Counted from the first letter of the stretch, positions 1 to 13,250 are shown. The stretch is 64,000 nucleotides of DNA from Beaufortia kweichowensis (GCA_019155185.1 CM032798.1:6523501-6587500), one strand, 5' to 3'. Notes: generated by a model not told the origin, from the sequence alone. Made by a program: numbers and translations.

Positions 1-1081
1 AAACAAAATAACAACAATAAAAGTTTGCTTTAAATTATGTTATTTTTGGCTCTAAAAACAAATTAAATAATGTTTTCACCGAACCAATAAAACACCAGAA
101 CAGCCTTAATGTGTGCTGATGTAAAATAATGTAGTCCTTCTGGTTTTCTTGCATTTCGCTATGTCATTATGCATAATTCTGAGCATGCACAGAGCGTTTT
201 TTCCAAAATCTAAAGGCAAGGCACCAAGCGCTACACCGGCGCAAATCCTGCTCTCCTCACTACGGTGTTTGTGTAAGAGATCCTGCTCTCTATTGTGTTG
301 CTTTTGGAAGCAAATCCACTATTTTCAACTCCAACATTCGGAGAACGAATACAAGTCAAGAATTTACAATGAAAGCCATATTGCTTTGATAACCCGCTAT
401 GTAACATCCTACAAGTGGTGGATGATTGGGGTGCACTTAGGTTTCTTGCGCAATCTGCAGGACGAGATGAGAAGCAAAATGAGCCCATCTTTTAGCAGGG
501 GCACACAGCGCCCACAACACTGTGTGGCGGATTCCAACGGTCTTTAGTAGGGGCGACCCTGCAATCCAGTCAAGGGCATGGGACTAAGTCTGTTAAACAG
601 ACCTAAAGGACTTCTAAGAATGTAATGTATGCCCGCCACACAAGATGATAAACATGAAGGTGTCTGTGACAGATAGATGGAAGGGTTGGTCAACTTTCAC
701 AGTTTTTAAAGCACTTGGCAAGTAATGCATTTAGTCACACTGATCTTTAGTTAAGAGCTGCAAAACAGCTGCAACAAATCATTTACTTTGGAAATGGTCC
801 CATGAATGAAAAAAACTCTCAAATTTCCATGCGTGTTAAAATACTGCTATAAAAATATTTTCCTAACAAATGAGGACCACTGAAAAAGCTGTAAGTGTAT
901 GACTCAAGCTTTTAAACTTTGATACATACATACCTCTTTTAAATTAGCTATCCTGACATAAAAATGTACTTATGAATTAATGCTGAAATTTATTTAAATA
1001 GGAAGGTCAATAAAAACATTCCCATTGCATTACATTAGACATTTAGAGTAAAAAGTAAAGGACAGTTTAAGCTCTTTGTAC
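1..1081 (-). other. cachd1: cachd1 intron 5 (partial)
   Basis: Non-coding sequence downstream of exon 5 on the minus strand. It starts with the GT donor at 1081-1080 and runs off the left edge. No further CACHD1 exon was recognised. A GC-richer block at about 149-600 is open on both strands without resembling any protein I know; it is listed separately as a possible decayed repeat. Confidence 0.8.
149..600. repeat. Possible decayed dispersed repeat of unknown class
   Basis: This block has higher GC and more CpG than its flanks and long overlapping open frames on both strands (149-547 plus, 231-488 minus). Neither frame shows a recognisable domain. Such compositionally distinct, open but unrecognisable blocks in fish introns are often remnants of DNA transposons. 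No terminal repeats or target duplications were found, so class and boundaries are undefined. Confidence 0.25.
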
Positions 1082-1208
1082 CTGCTTCTATGTTCATATG
1101 TGCCCTTGCAATGGAACTTGTGAGCAGGAAACACAGTGAAAATACCCTCTTCTGAGCTGAAGTACTGCCATTTGATCCCTGGATTGGACTTGAGGTTGTC
1201 TGCCAACA
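1082..1208 (-). CDS. cachd1: CACHD1 exon 5 (last exon in window)
   Basis: A 127-bp exon after a TTGATTTTAG acceptor. It completes the Val codon from exon 4 and encodes LADNLKSNPGIKWQYFSSEE through YEHRS plus two bases, ending at a GTACAA donor. The segment, including the KWQYFSSEEGIFTVFPAHK core, is practically invariant with human CACHD1 and lies just before the VWA domain. The next exon (expected to begin PIYVST-like, by family) is not in the window. Confidence 0.94.
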
Positions 1209-4200
1209 CTAAAATCAACAATAAAGCAAGAAAAGAGAGTTATGTTATGTTAACAGTACATGCACAATGAAAGCAATGAACGCTTTTTTCCCAAAGCATG
1301 GAGCCATTTGAAACATGACAGGATCTGGACACCATTTACTATCACTGTCAACAAAGCATCAAAAATACATACAGGTTTAAGCTGACATGCAAATGAGAAA
1401 ATAAAGACCCATGTTTAATTTTGGGTGCACTGTCGCTTGACGTTGCTGCAGCAGTCGGGTTTGTTTCAGTTAAACAGGCCTCAGCTGTGTGATGGCCAGA
1501 CTGATGCAGCCAAGCTGATCCTTTCCAAACACTCAAGAAACACGGCCATCGCCACTCTGCAGCCATCAACTTAAGTGTTTATTTATTTTTCAGGAGCCGG
1601 CAGAAGAGTGTGGTGCAACAGTGTGAGGAAATATGAGAAAGACAGTCAAGAGGGACTACTAAAATATAGCAGAAATTATTACAGAGGTCAACCGTAAAAC
1701 AGTGATCCCACCTGAGCCAGGGGTTATTATGCCCGAACCCACAGAGGATTAAAGTTGACGTTAGAAACACTCACAACTCACATGATGCCTGAAGTTTGCA
1801 TGCTCATAAATTCTCCAGGTGCATATGTCTGATTATATCCGTTTCTAAATGGAAACCAAGTTAATATTACTTGAATCTTTTATAAAACTATGCCAAGACA
1901 TCTTTAAGCAAAGACATCTGACAGCGGTACATGTCCTAAAATAAATGACCTGTGTTGTCCTGTAATAGTTTAATATGCAGAGACAACCGAAAGAAAGCCA
2001 TTCACAATTAGATTTTCTTTGGAGTGAAACTACTGAAGTGTTATTTGTTTCAGAGAGCTCGATCAACGTGCATAAGTTAAGCGCGGGACAGTTCTGTTCT
2101 CAAAAGACAGTGGCCAAAGAAACCAGAAACCAGTTTTTTCCATAAATGTATTCGGTGCTAGTAGTGACACAGAAATGACACACTTCCCCTTTAATCGAGC
2201 TTGTTTTTGTGGAATGCTCAACTACACTACAAAAATATGACATACTAGAGAATTGTGTGCTTCCAAATGTTTAGGGAGGGTTCTTGTTTTTTTAGCATTA
2301 TAAGGTCCCTGTGCATTCATAAAGACATGATTTACTGAATCTGGAGAGGAAAACCTTGCTGGCCTAAAATAAAGTCCAGCCCTGAACTCCAATGAGCACC
2401 TTTGGGATGAATAGAAACAGCGACAACATGAGTGCATGACCTCAATGGTGCTCAAGTCTGAATGGATGCAAATCCATGATTTATTCTACAACCAACTGGA
2501 TGCACATTATCCTACTTATTACACAGCTACTTACTAAATATTAGACAAAATACGGTTTAAATATTAAATATATTAAAAATATTTTAAGTTTATATTTAAT
2601 TTTATAGTTATATTTCATATTAGCTCATCTGACATCTAACAAATTCAAATCTTCTACAAGAAAAATAAGTTGTCTTTAAACCAAAATAGTTGGTATAAAA
2701 GTTGCATAGAAAAGTAAAAAAAAATGTCACTGGCAACACACACATACACATATATTATATGTGGACGGTTTATTAGTGTATATGCCAATGTTATGTCCCA
2801 CGCAAAGACATAGCAGCTATTCCTAATGCAGATCAATCTAACCATAGTTAATCAAATTACTACAGAGGAAGAAAAATGGACACTAAGCACGAACAGCCGT
2901 CCCAACCTCACATTAGTGCGATACGACCATCAATCTGCACCCAAAGTATAAACAGGAACCTTAAAGCATGTTGACGGCTTTCAAACCATACACATATGCC
3001 GCCCCAGAGTGCTTAATCCAACATCCAGTGTTTAGAGAAGCTAAGAACCACAGTCATGAGGTGAGAGCCCCACATTTCCTCTAAACTTTCAACCCTTTAA
3101 ATCTTCACCGATTACAGTGCTGTCGCTTTCCTGGTTTATTTTCAACTCCAACAAGCTCTGAATATTAAAGCAGCATGCGTCTCCTTTTATTATTTAAACT
3201 CTAAATAGAAATTGATGGGTATTATCGGGTGTGCACGGACTGTGAGTAAAGAAATGTAAAACTATATGGACTAAAGTATCTTAATGACACTGATAAAGTA
3301 AGTGTTGTGTCTCGACAAGGCTCAAATGTGAACTTAAGGATTAGTGTGCTATACAGATCATACTATTAAAATAGTGAGGGATATAAATGAAAGAATTATC
3401 TTAGCAATGTTATCAAATATGCCAATCTCTTGCAGTGCAAAAACTGGTTAGGACAAAAATGTCACTCAGAACAACCCAAAGGAATTCTGGGAAATAGCCA
3501 AAGATGTGAACTGGAGTAAAGGGTGATACAAAGAACTCCATATCTCAGTTTCCCACCATAACACCTTACAACAATTCTCCAGGATTTTCCTCTCTCTGAA
3601 TTGTTTCTTTTTGTTTCCCCTCTTCCTCCCCCTTCTCTTTTCATCAATGTTTAGACTACATGGATCAAATGTAACTGATGACTGCCTGTATGGTTAGAGG
3701 GGTCAGTATTCAATGACATGTGGAGGGAGAGTCGTAACATGAACTCCCAATGACTACCTTACAAAAATAAGCATGTGCGTGAAGATGAATTGAGATAATC
3801 TGGAGTGAGAGCGAATGTGTGTGAGGCCGTACAGATGAGGTCTGAACCAAAACGATGAAGGAAACAAAACAAAAACTGTGTTCAAAACTAAACCTGAGAA
3901 GTTCTCTTACTGTAATGTATATTAGCCTGAATAACCAGTCTAAACCAAACAAAACTCAAGAAGTAAACTAATAAAACCTAATGACTCAAAAGGCCATTTG
4001 ATACAAGAAAAGCTTGGTAAGCAAGTAACACTTTCCAATTAGCTTTTATTAGATAATGAGCAAAATATTAATCTTTGGTGAAGGAATAGTTCACCTCAAA
4101 ATGAAAATGAACTTATTACTCACACTCATGCCGTCCCAGATGTACTTCCTTTCATCAGTTAAAAACAAACAAAAACTTTAACAAATGCTGTCCTGCTAAA

Positions 4201-4802
4201 TTCTTATATGGGACTTAAAATGTTGAAGCTATAAAAAAACATATACTCATCATAAGAGTAACCCAAATACTCAATTTCTGTAGAGAAATGACACATGAAA
4301 CAAAACAAACTCATAAGAGAGCTAAACTCAAATATGATGATAAGTCAATAAAATGAAAGCATTTTCATAGAAAAATGATTTGTTTGTGTTCAACTGAAGA
4401 TAGGAAGTCATACACAGTACATCTGGGATTTTGTGAGGGTGAGTAAATCATGAGAGATTTTGGGGTTAACTATTCCTTTAGTACTAATACAGTTGCTTAT
4501 TCTGCTTGTTCTATTGCTTGTTCCCATATACAACTTTTGCTTTTAAAAATATAGTAATTGTTGACAAAAGAGCAAGAAAGCAGTGGTCACTAAAAAGAAG
4601 GGAAATTATATTAAAGTATTTTTACATGCAAGCGAACATGCAAGGTCAGGCATTGACGGCTTTGTACATCTGTCTGAGACTAATAAAACCCTTTTTGACA
4701 TCAGAAAAGCAATATTGTTCTTTGCAAATAGTTGCCATGGCAGCTACGGGCTAAGTGAAAATTCGTTTTTTAAAGCTTTGTGCGTTTGTGTACCATACAC
4801 AC
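1209..4802 (-). other. cachd1: cachd1 intron 4
   Basis: A 3594-bp intron between exons 4 and 5. It is AT-rich and contains one foldback element copy near its 5' end (4080-4481). The open frames across it are short and lack family resemblance. No other gene, RNA gene or conserved motif was recognised. Confidence 0.85.
4080..4481. mobile_element. TTAA-type foldback MITE, copy 1
   Basis: The left end reads GGAATAGTTCACCTCAAAATG and the right end TTTTGGGGTTAACTATTCC, which are near-perfect reverse complements. Internal arms CACTCATGCCGTCCCAGATGT and ACATCTGGGATTTTGTGAGGG extend the hairpin. The same ends recur at 28146, 32212, 52728 and 54682. This is the common cyprinid AAAGGGATAGTTCACCC foldback family; it may correspond to the Angel-type MITEs described in zebrafish, but that name is from memory. 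It contains no gene. Confidence 0.85.
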
Positions 4803-4909
4803 CAGAGTTGAGGTCTCGTCCCGGGTTGAAAGCTCGACTATTGACAGTCGGGGACAGTCGATCACAGCTGATGGTCTTTGAAACATTGGCATTAAAATTG
4901 CCATCAAAT
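4803..4909 (-). CDS. cachd1: CACHD1 exon 4
   Basis: A 107-bp exon after a CTAATTTCAG acceptor, encoding FDGNFNANVSKTISCDRL through NPGRDLNS. It begins with the third base of a Glu codon and ends with the first base of a Val codon at a GTGTGT donor. It carries an N-glycosylation sequon (NVS) and one cysteine. The match to vertebrate CACHD1 is near complete (human has NT for NA and STT for SPT). A plus-strand reading frame across the same bases is a shadow of this exon. Confidence 0.94.
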
Positions 4910-5754
4910 CTGAAATTAGAGAGAAGACAAAACATACAATTTATTTTAATCTGGGATTATTAAAGAAGTGGCACAGAAAAATACAATTCTAGAAGTTTGT
5001 TAGTTTGTGTTCGGGCATGTTTTTTTAATGGCAAGTATTTCTCTGAGGTCTTTTTAAGGCCTCAGTCACGAAGTAAAGTTAAGCTGATGCTTTTCTTTGG
5101 CTGCAAGCACTGTATAACTGCTCTAACAGTTGTGAAGTAAAACCCCCCGAGGAAGACTACATTGATATCTATTTCTAGCAGCTGCACAGCTTTTCTACTG
5201 AAGATGAAAGATGAAGAGGAAGGGATGGGGTCTGACGGGAGACGAGTTGAGTGCTGGAGAACACTGCAAATGGATTCATTTTTTCTTTTCTTTAAAACCT
5301 CAGACAGCCATGGAAATGTATCAACATATATAGCTAAAAACAAAATGTACATTATAAATTATTTTTTAGAATTTATTAAATGCTTTATATATATATATGA
5401 TGATGGTCAACAAGATGTGTGATTAGATTAGGACTCTTCAGTCTTTTTTAAATGGGCTGCAATACAATGACATTTTATTGTATCCCATCATGCTGCTGCT
5501 TCAGGTCTGTGCCTGCACTAATCAAGCATGAATCTGAGCTCCATCTCCAGAGATCTCACTGCACTGCCGTCTTTCATCTCATCAACTGCCATCCGACTGT
5601 CTTCTGATCTTGCTACCTCAACTTGCAGTTACTGCCTATCACCTTCTTTAAATAACATACCCACAATGCACCACTCTCCCCTAAATGTGCCCATCCGTCA
5701 TGTGCTACATGAACTAGTTATGTTCTGTTCCATCACCCATTACTAATCTAGTGT

Positions 5755-5990
5755 CTTTTACACCGGCGAGTTCATTTCTCTCTGCCCTATTATCACCGGC
5801 ACACAGAGCGAGAGAGAGGCTGGCATTTGATTGACGGCTCCTGTGATGTGCAAAGCGCTTTGAACTTCAGACATTTAATTCCCATCAGGCCCTAGTCATT
5901 AGAATTCTCCTTCGACACACTTTACATGTGGTGGCAAAGCAAATGCGCTAGATAAAAAATAAATTTGCAAGCTGCTTTGAATTTCACATC
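5755..5990. promoter_or_regulatory. Candidate conserved non-coding element in cachd1 intron 3
   Basis: A GC-balanced, non-repetitive block in AT-rich surroundings. It is rich in homeodomain- and E-box-like words (CATTTAATTCCC, TCATTAGAATTC, ACATGTGG, GCAAATGC). It has no sustained open frame. Regulatory function is only inferred from composition and motif density; cross-species alignment is not available here. Confidence 0.25.
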
Positions 5991-7324
5991 AAAAAAATGG
6001 GAAAGCGAGTGAGCAAAAGAGGAAAGTGGGGAGAGGCAAGAGGCAAAGTGAGAAAGAGAAAAATATATAAGACAGAAAATATATATAATGAATTAAAGCT
6101 TGACGCAAATTTTTCCTTCTTTGATTTGGGTTTAACATGCAAATTAGGGTCTATATGAAAAGAAAAAGAAAGAAATTAATGGGAAAAACAAGCCCCAAGG
6201 GGGTTTTCTGCATGCAGAATGTGAAATGCTGCTGTTCATCTCAAAACTCTTTAATCAATTCTATAAGGATCTGCTATGGTTTTATCAAAATAAATGTTAA
6301 TATAATTTTTAATGGTAATGTTTTCATCAGGACACTGATGAAACAGCAGATTGAATTTGCACGATCTGTTCCTCCATTCCACAAAAATCTTTAATCTGTG
6401 CCAGTACAAACCTATTAATACTGTCTCTATGAATACCATATCCAGGCAGCAACCGCTTTTGGGTCCTTAAATACCCAAACTAAATGACAAGCTGTCTACA
6501 TGTGCTCAGATGAACTTCTCATTTAGTGGCTCTTCATGCTTGATGGTGACAGGAACAAATTCTTGTGATTCTGCTCCAAGGCTAATAAAGTGCTAGCAGA
6601 CGGGTGACATCTCGCCATGCGGCAAAGATAAGATGTGTGTAAAAGGGATGGAAACTTGAGTCGGAGACACAGGAGACTAATTCTGTGCAAGACTGATTCT
6701 GTGTATTGGTTCTTATCAGCGCACAAAAGAATCATTGAGACAGATCTGCAAATAGGTTTAACCGAGTCAAAAGAATCCACATAAAAAGTAGTTAAATAAA
6801 ATAGTAATTTACTGTTGTTATTATATAATATTTTATCATTATCTTATAAATTTAAAATCATGTATAATGCACATGCAGTTTATTTAATAATTTTATATTA
6901 TTACGCTACTATATTTAAAAAATAAAAAATATACTGATTAAAGCTGCAATCCATAACTTTTGACTCATTATCCCCATCTCTGTTTAAAACATAAAATTGC
7001 AGGTCATTTTATGTACTTATCATTACTTGGACTGAAGACAAATGATGTCAAACTGACATTTCCCACAATTTGTGTTTATTTTTAACCCCAAAATAAGCCC
7101 TTTTTTGTTAGGTTTGACAGAATATATCAGATGCATCCTACAAATAATCAATTTTAATATTTGAAGCTGAACTTTACCAGAATTTAAACAGCTAACAAAC
7201 AGAGAAATATTGCAAAAAAAGTTCAATTTTCAATCATGACCAAAAACTTAAGCCTTAGCTCGACTGCACCTCAGGGAATTGTGAATATGTCTGGCACGTA
7301 CCACTGCGGTATCGGCTATGCCTG

Positions 7325-7357
7325 ACACACACACACAAACACACTGTGTGTGTGTGC
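7325..7357. repeat. CA/TG microsatellite with inverted halves
   Basis: A run of CA repeats is followed directly by a run of TG repeats, so the tract is self-complementary and could fold into a hairpin. It lies inside cachd1 intron 3. Confidence 0.85.
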
Positions 7358-8552
7358 GCCTATCAGAGCAACGGTTCATTAGCACAGTGGTCTCCATGAG
7401 TTAAGAGGGAGGCTCAAGGGGGATTATGGGAAAGAGGTTCCCAATTTCTCCACGTATGGACTTAGGAAAGCATGCAGTCTGGCAGAGCAGCGTTTAAGAC
7501 CCCTTTATGGTGACTTAAGCCTTGCGCTACCTCTTTTTATCTGCCAACGTCCCTCTCTCTTTCTCACAGTCTTTATAAGCTGAAGCTCAGAGGCCGTCCA
7601 AACAGTCCGGCTCCAAAAGGATTGTGAGATGGACAGAGCGGATTAACAGAGAACAGGGAATGAGAAAAGGAGAGAAAGGATGAGGAAAGAATAAATGAAT
7701 GGGACTTGTTGTAGTTTGTTTATGGCGGTAAAATCCCCAATTAAGGAATTGAAGCACTGAATCCAAATGAAGAAATATGGATATGACTGGTTTATAAACA
7801 ACACAAAGCAAAGAAAACAGAGACCCTCGCTCTGCTCAGTGTATTTAAAGCTGAAATGTGTCATTTTCTTGATGTCACATTTTCCTATTCCAGCTTAATG
7901 TGCAGAGACATCTAAAAGCAAGCCATTTCAGGTCTGATTCTATATAAACATTGTGTCTCTATGACGCTATTAAAGTACTGCTCTGTTTGTTTGAGCATTT
8001 CGACCTGCCTGACATAGCAACATGGGTTCAACCAAAGATGTAAGTTTGGGGGCGAGGCTCTCTGTTTTTGATCAATGACAGATGGGAGTGCGCAAAACTT
8101 GTTAAAATCATTTTGCATTTCTGTCGGTGATAAAAATGACACGCTTCAGCTTTAGGGAGATTTTATTTATTTATTACTTTGAGGACAGCAGTGAAGGTTG
8201 ACTGAAACTCTGAGTGGCATTTGAAAGCTTCAAAATCCGCTTGTTTTTCAACTCGGGGGAAGAAGCCGCCAGAGGATTGAGGAAAACTGCACTGTTGTGC
8301 TCAACTGATGATAAAAAACATGAAAGTGGGGAGTGAAATGTTACGGTCACAAACACTACATACTACCACAAACCTCTATTGGGTTTGGACAAATAACCTG
8401 CGATATGCTGCTTTGTCAAATGTTAATACAAGGTGTGAAAAACACCATATGGAAAAGTGACAGTACTCAGTGATGGTATTAGACAATAATACTGGACTTA
8501 AATGCATAACATGGCATTGAATGATTACAGTTGTAATGCACCATTGCAAGTA

Positions 8553-8977
8553 CAGTAGTGGTCAAAAATGATGCATAAGAGGGCATATTTACACAAAAGT
8601 TCCTTTTAATGACACCTAAGGTTTAATTAAACCATTAAAATATGAGGTTTATAGTACCAAATGGTGAAAACTTGCTTAAGGTATTTATATAACAATAAAT
8701 ACCAAATTATTTTCCAAAAAGGCAAACCAGGAAAAATTGCTTTCAAAAATTGCAAAGAAAAACAAATATTTATCAGTTATTTATTTATGTTTTGTTGATC
8801 CTCTTATTTATAATAAAGAAACTATTCTCCTGGGCCTGACTCGGTAAGCTTTGCACATGTATTGTGTTTATACATCAAACAAACTATACAACATGGAAGC
8901 AAAATATTTAAAACATCTTTAATAACATGCTTGGAAAAAAGCATAATTTTGTTGGACGTCACATTTGGCCACCACTG
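8553..8977. mobile_element. Non-autonomous Tc1/mariner-like element
   Basis: The left end CAGTAGTGGTCAAAAATGAT and the right end (reverse complement) CAGTGGTGGCCAAATGTGAC are imperfect terminal inverted repeats of Tc1 style. Both sides are flanked by TA (8551-8552 and 8978-8979), the Tc1/mariner target duplication. The 425-bp body is AT-rich and has no transposase-like frame, so this is a MITE or deletion derivative. Confidence 0.85.
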
Positions 8978-10733
8978 TACCATAGTGCTCCATCAAAGAA
9001 TACCATGTTATTACCAGGATACATATCTGAAAACACCGTTAATGACTTAAGCCTTATCACAGCACAGTCCACACACAAACGCTTCGACATCATTCATTTT
9101 GTTGACCAATCTCATGAGCAATGCGTAAACGTCATCGTCTCTCAAATCCCCCTAAGCCGAGTGAGATCACATGCGCCCTCAGTACAGGGTTATTTCTAGA
9201 CGGCTTCATCACTGGTTAAGTGAAGCAGTAGGCTGTGAGTGTTGATTAAAGCATTCTCCTGTGGCAGAGGTCACAGCTCGTGGGAGAACAGGCACTGCGG
9301 AGATGTGACATCGATACGGTGTGAAACATTTGATCTTCTCAGCCGTGACTGGGCTTCGCGATGGCAGCTGAACTGGGTCTTACAGTGGACTGTGTAATGC
9401 CAAGGCAGATGTCACATGGAAGCATAAAATCTCTTTAAACCATGTCTTTAAATTACTTTTTTATGCATTTAATCCTTTATGTAGAGTGTTATAATTACAT
9501 TACAGTAAGCCAAGGACCAAAATCTTTCTACCTGGTGTCACCTTCACTAATACGCCTTTTTCACTGAAATGCGGATCCGATGAATCACTCTCACAACCGG
9601 CCTATGTTTGTTATTTTTGAGAACATTATTCTGCCTCCTGGCCCCTGACATTATGAATTATGATGTCATACCTTAAAACGTGCCATTTTCTGTAGTTTTC
9701 GTGTAGAACGTGAATATCAGTATACAAGCATGTCAAAGTTTTTGCCTTTGTAGAAATACCCAACAACCCACAGGTCTGGGTTTGTGTAGGGTCTATTTGT
9801 AACCCAAAATTAATTCATTTCACACCTTAAAGTGTGTGAAAATACGGGTTAGAGAGATGAGCTGTATTCAGCTGGTAATGTGATATCAACATGAGGGTGG
9901 ACCACCCTTATGTAAACGAACATAGCATTGTCTAGACCAATAATGTGACTGGAGTCGTACCTCATGTGTTTTTATATCATTTACATCATTTTTCAAAATG
10001 TATTTTGGCTGATATAAAACAGTAACATTCCTATTACGTAAAAAAACGGATGTAACGTGATGATATCAACATGGCATATAATACATTCCAAAAACCTGAA
10101 GAGGCAGTTTAGATAAAGATCGAAGAGATGATTGGACGTGTGAAGGTATAATCCCAATGATGTGCCATTCATGAAAACATCCAAATGTTGTGTCAGATGA
10201 TAAAGCTGGCTCTTCCTGGCTGTTTCTATCGTGCTTTTTAAATCAGGCCTCGGGCGATGACATTTACGAAGCTTTGACTTCAAATCTGGACACTGTTTGA
10301 CATACTGGAAGGCCTGAATTAAACTTCTTTTGTAGTCTGGCAGGGAGCAAACATTGTGCATCTAAATACCAGCTAAGAATTGGCATGACACATCGTAACC
10401 AATGTTTCTATGCCTTTAGGGAAAAGATGATTTTCAAAGCAGTCAGGGTGAGAACGGCACATATTGACAAAGGAAACTCTAATTCAGTTTCAAAACACTT
10501 TGATGTTAGTTTTTTTAATCACACAGCTTATACTTCAAAAACTACTAAAAAAAAATCTGAAAAGTAGACTGAAACATAAGACTGCTTGATTGAGTGAGTA
10601 ATAAAAAAAAAGAGCAGCAGAAAGGACAGACAAGAATAAAGTAAAAAAGAGAGAGAGAGAGGTAGAAAGAGATTTGTTTGCATCATTCACTGATCTAAAC
10701 TGATGAAAATCAGTTATATATATGATACTAAAC

Positions 10734-10815
10734 ATTTTTTGTGATTTACTGTTTTCTACATAAAATCATTCCACATAATGTAAATAACATCCTGCGAAAA
10801 TATAACCTTTTTCAT
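10734..10815. mobile_element. TGTGACCCTG-family MITE fragment
   Basis: The stretch TTTTTTGTGATTTACTGTTTTC through AAAATATAACC closely matches the interior of the full element at 60071-60294 (bases about 60106-60185). The terminal TGTGACCCTG repeats are absent, so this is an internal fragment. Confidence 0.7.
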
Positions 10816-11307
10816 TTCATTCATTTTTCATATTGACCAGTTAAGGTCATGTCAAAGATTGACATGAATGTTTACGAAGCCAACTTTCAGGACTTTTTAT
10901 GCAAAATAATAAGACAGTGTCATAAAGTAAATAATTTCAGTATTTTAAATAATTCAGTATCATAAATTAAAATTTGAGTACTGCATTTTGAAATCTATCA
11001 GCGATATATACAGCGATAATCACACAGTACCTATTTACATAATCTTTATGACTTTCCTATTCTCCTTATCTCACAATTAGATTTCAAGACACAGATTTTA
11101 CAAAAGCATTGCTAAATTAAGTAAAGATTATTTATATTATTGAACCTTTGCCAGTACATTTTCCACACACCTGTGTCCAAACAAAATACATGCTTCTACT
11201 CGACTGCACATGCATGTGTTGCTTTGTGTACCAGGAATCTTTGTAGGCGTTCTTGAGAATAAATAGTGTGATTAATGAATCAAGAATTGTAAGAAATAAG
11301 CACTCAC

Positions 11308-11456
11308 TCCATCATAGAGGGAGGGATGGTGCAGCAGTCCTGGATGGCTGTGAGCGGGGAGGTGAGGTGGGCTGTGTACGAGGCTTCCACCACCTGCTTG
11401 TTCCTGTTGACCACATCCAGGTATCGGTTAAACTTCTCCCGGATCTTCTTTGCCAG
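11308..11456 (-). CDS. cachd1: CACHD1 exon 3 (VWA N-terminal region)
   Basis: A 149-bp exon following a TTATTTTCAG acceptor. It encodes LAKKIREKFNRYLDVVNRNK through CCTIPPSMM plus two bases of the next codon, and ends at a GTGAGT donor (phase 2). This is the amphipathic helical region of the VWA_N-type domain, including the Cys-Cys pair of the DCCTIP motif typical of CACHD1 and alpha2delta ectodomains. Two bases here plus one from exon 4 form the Glu codon of the MMEFDG junction, which matches the known protein. Residues are essentially identical to the human protein, showing strong purifying selection. Confidence 0.95.
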
Positions 11457-13100
11457 CTGAAAATAACACAGACAGACTTAATCACCAACATTTGCTAATT
11501 TTATTTTTTCGCAACTGGTCCAAATGGCTGTGAATTTAGTTTGAGTTAACTTCTAGTTCTGATTCTAAAATAAAGCATCAATAAGCATAGAGCACTTCTT
11601 ACTCAAGAAGTCTCCTTCCATTAGTCTCGTGTGAGGTAAATACAGTTACTTCGCTTTATAAATCCAGCCCTGCCTTCTACATCAAAGAGGATTTGAACTA
11701 ACCTTGGAGACCAGTAATCGATCACCATTAGACATGCATTTTCAGCAGCTGCCACGCTACAGGCAGCGGGAAAGTGGTCGGGTGCTACGGGAAAAAATTG
11801 AGTTCCTAATCCGAAAAAGGTTGTCGTTTTAGCTTTGCATCTATATTGCACTTGTGAGCAAGAGTTAGGGTTGATTAACCGTGTTTCTCAAAAATCAGGT
11901 TTGCCTAATGCAGACTGTTGTGCCCAGGAGAAAACGATTAACCAGAACGGCACCGGCAGCCCTAGAAACCCAAACTCAGGGCATAAATTATTAACACATG
12001 AGTAGTTTTCCTTCCGCCACATTTTTAGAATAACATAAACCCTCTAATAAAAACATGCATCAAATGCACCAAATAAAACTAAATTAAAAATGGATGTCTA
12101 TGTAAGAGTAAAGTTCTGAGAAAAAAAAAAAAAATCTCTTTCAGTAAGTCACGGATTGGAGTAATGTACCATGACCCATTGACCGTGAAGGTCCAATCAG
12201 CCGCTCGCTATTACTGCTAAACTTGAATTGTCATCTTGAAAGAATAACATACACGAGAAAAACACACACACATCTCGGTACAGAAAATAACACTTATCCA
12301 AGAATGCCACTTTTAATTTTGGAAAATCTAATAAACCTTTCAAGTGTGAAAAGAGCCAGAAGGTAATTTGGTTATTGCGCTTACATTCCTGGTCTGTTTT
12401 ATATATTTATATACGTGTGCAAAACAATGATCTAAAGATAGACAGGGAAAACACTCACAAGAATACATAGTAGTTTTACAAATTTGAAATTATATAATAC
12501 AAAAATACAAAAAATTATATAATTTTAATGTCAAAATCAGGCTGTGATTTTTTTTTATGAGGGACCTTGTCCCATCTCATTAAAATGGTCACTGGAAAAG
12601 GTGAAACGCTTGCTTTCTCTCTATGCATCTGAAATACATGGACATGGTCCTAATTGGTGCCGTTTTTGTAGTGGGGTAGCTTTTAAACTCGCAGAACGCC
12701 AGTGCCAGGCCTTCATTACTCATGGGTGTGTGCGGGCACAAAGAGAGAGCACCAAAGCTGGCAGATGTTAAGAGCACTGCAAGCAAGCAACTGATGAAAG
12801 TCAAAGGAACACAGAATAATGAGATCTGTTATTTTATAACATTTTACAATGCACAATAAAAAGCTAAACTAAAAGTTTAAATAAAAACAAAAACAATGTA
12901 ACAAACAATCAGGGTTTGACACTGTAGGATGTGTCACAGTGTATATCTGGAATTTGGAGTCCTAAAAAGAAAAGTTTAGTTAAACTAAAACTAGGTTAAT
13001 TTCATGCAACACAGTTTTTAAAAGCCAAGTAAATGCTATATTGACCAAATATGACTTAAGTAACTTTATAATTTGCTCCTTATAATGAATTTCATAATAC

Positions 13101-13250
13101 TGATGACTCATCTTGCACTACACAAATTTCTGTCCAATCAGATGCTAAGAATGTACCTAGCCCTCACAGGTTCATTCACACAAAGAGCGACAACAATAAC
13201 AATAAAGTATAACTCTAAAAAATAAATAAAGTACAATTATTTTAAATATC
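13101..13250 (+). repeat. Dispersed repeat copy (pair with 61556-61604)
   Basis: The 46-bp segment TGATGACTCATCTTGCACTA through CCAATCAGATGCT recurs in reverse complement at 61556-61604 with few differences. It continues into a TTCACACAAAGAGCGACAAC / ACAATAACAATAAAG block resembling the repeat at 14155-14335. Ends are not clear. It is most likely a decayed non-autonomous DNA element. Confidence 0.55.

Larger units (their letters stand above)
4910..11307 (-). other. cachd1: cachd1 intron 3
   Basis: A 6398-bp intron between exons 3 and 4. It holds a Tc1-like non-autonomous element (8553-8977), a CA/TG tract (7325-7357), a fragment of the TGTGACCCTG family (10734-10815) and a candidate conserved block (5755-5990). 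All open frames are short and none resembles a known protein. Confidence 0.85.
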
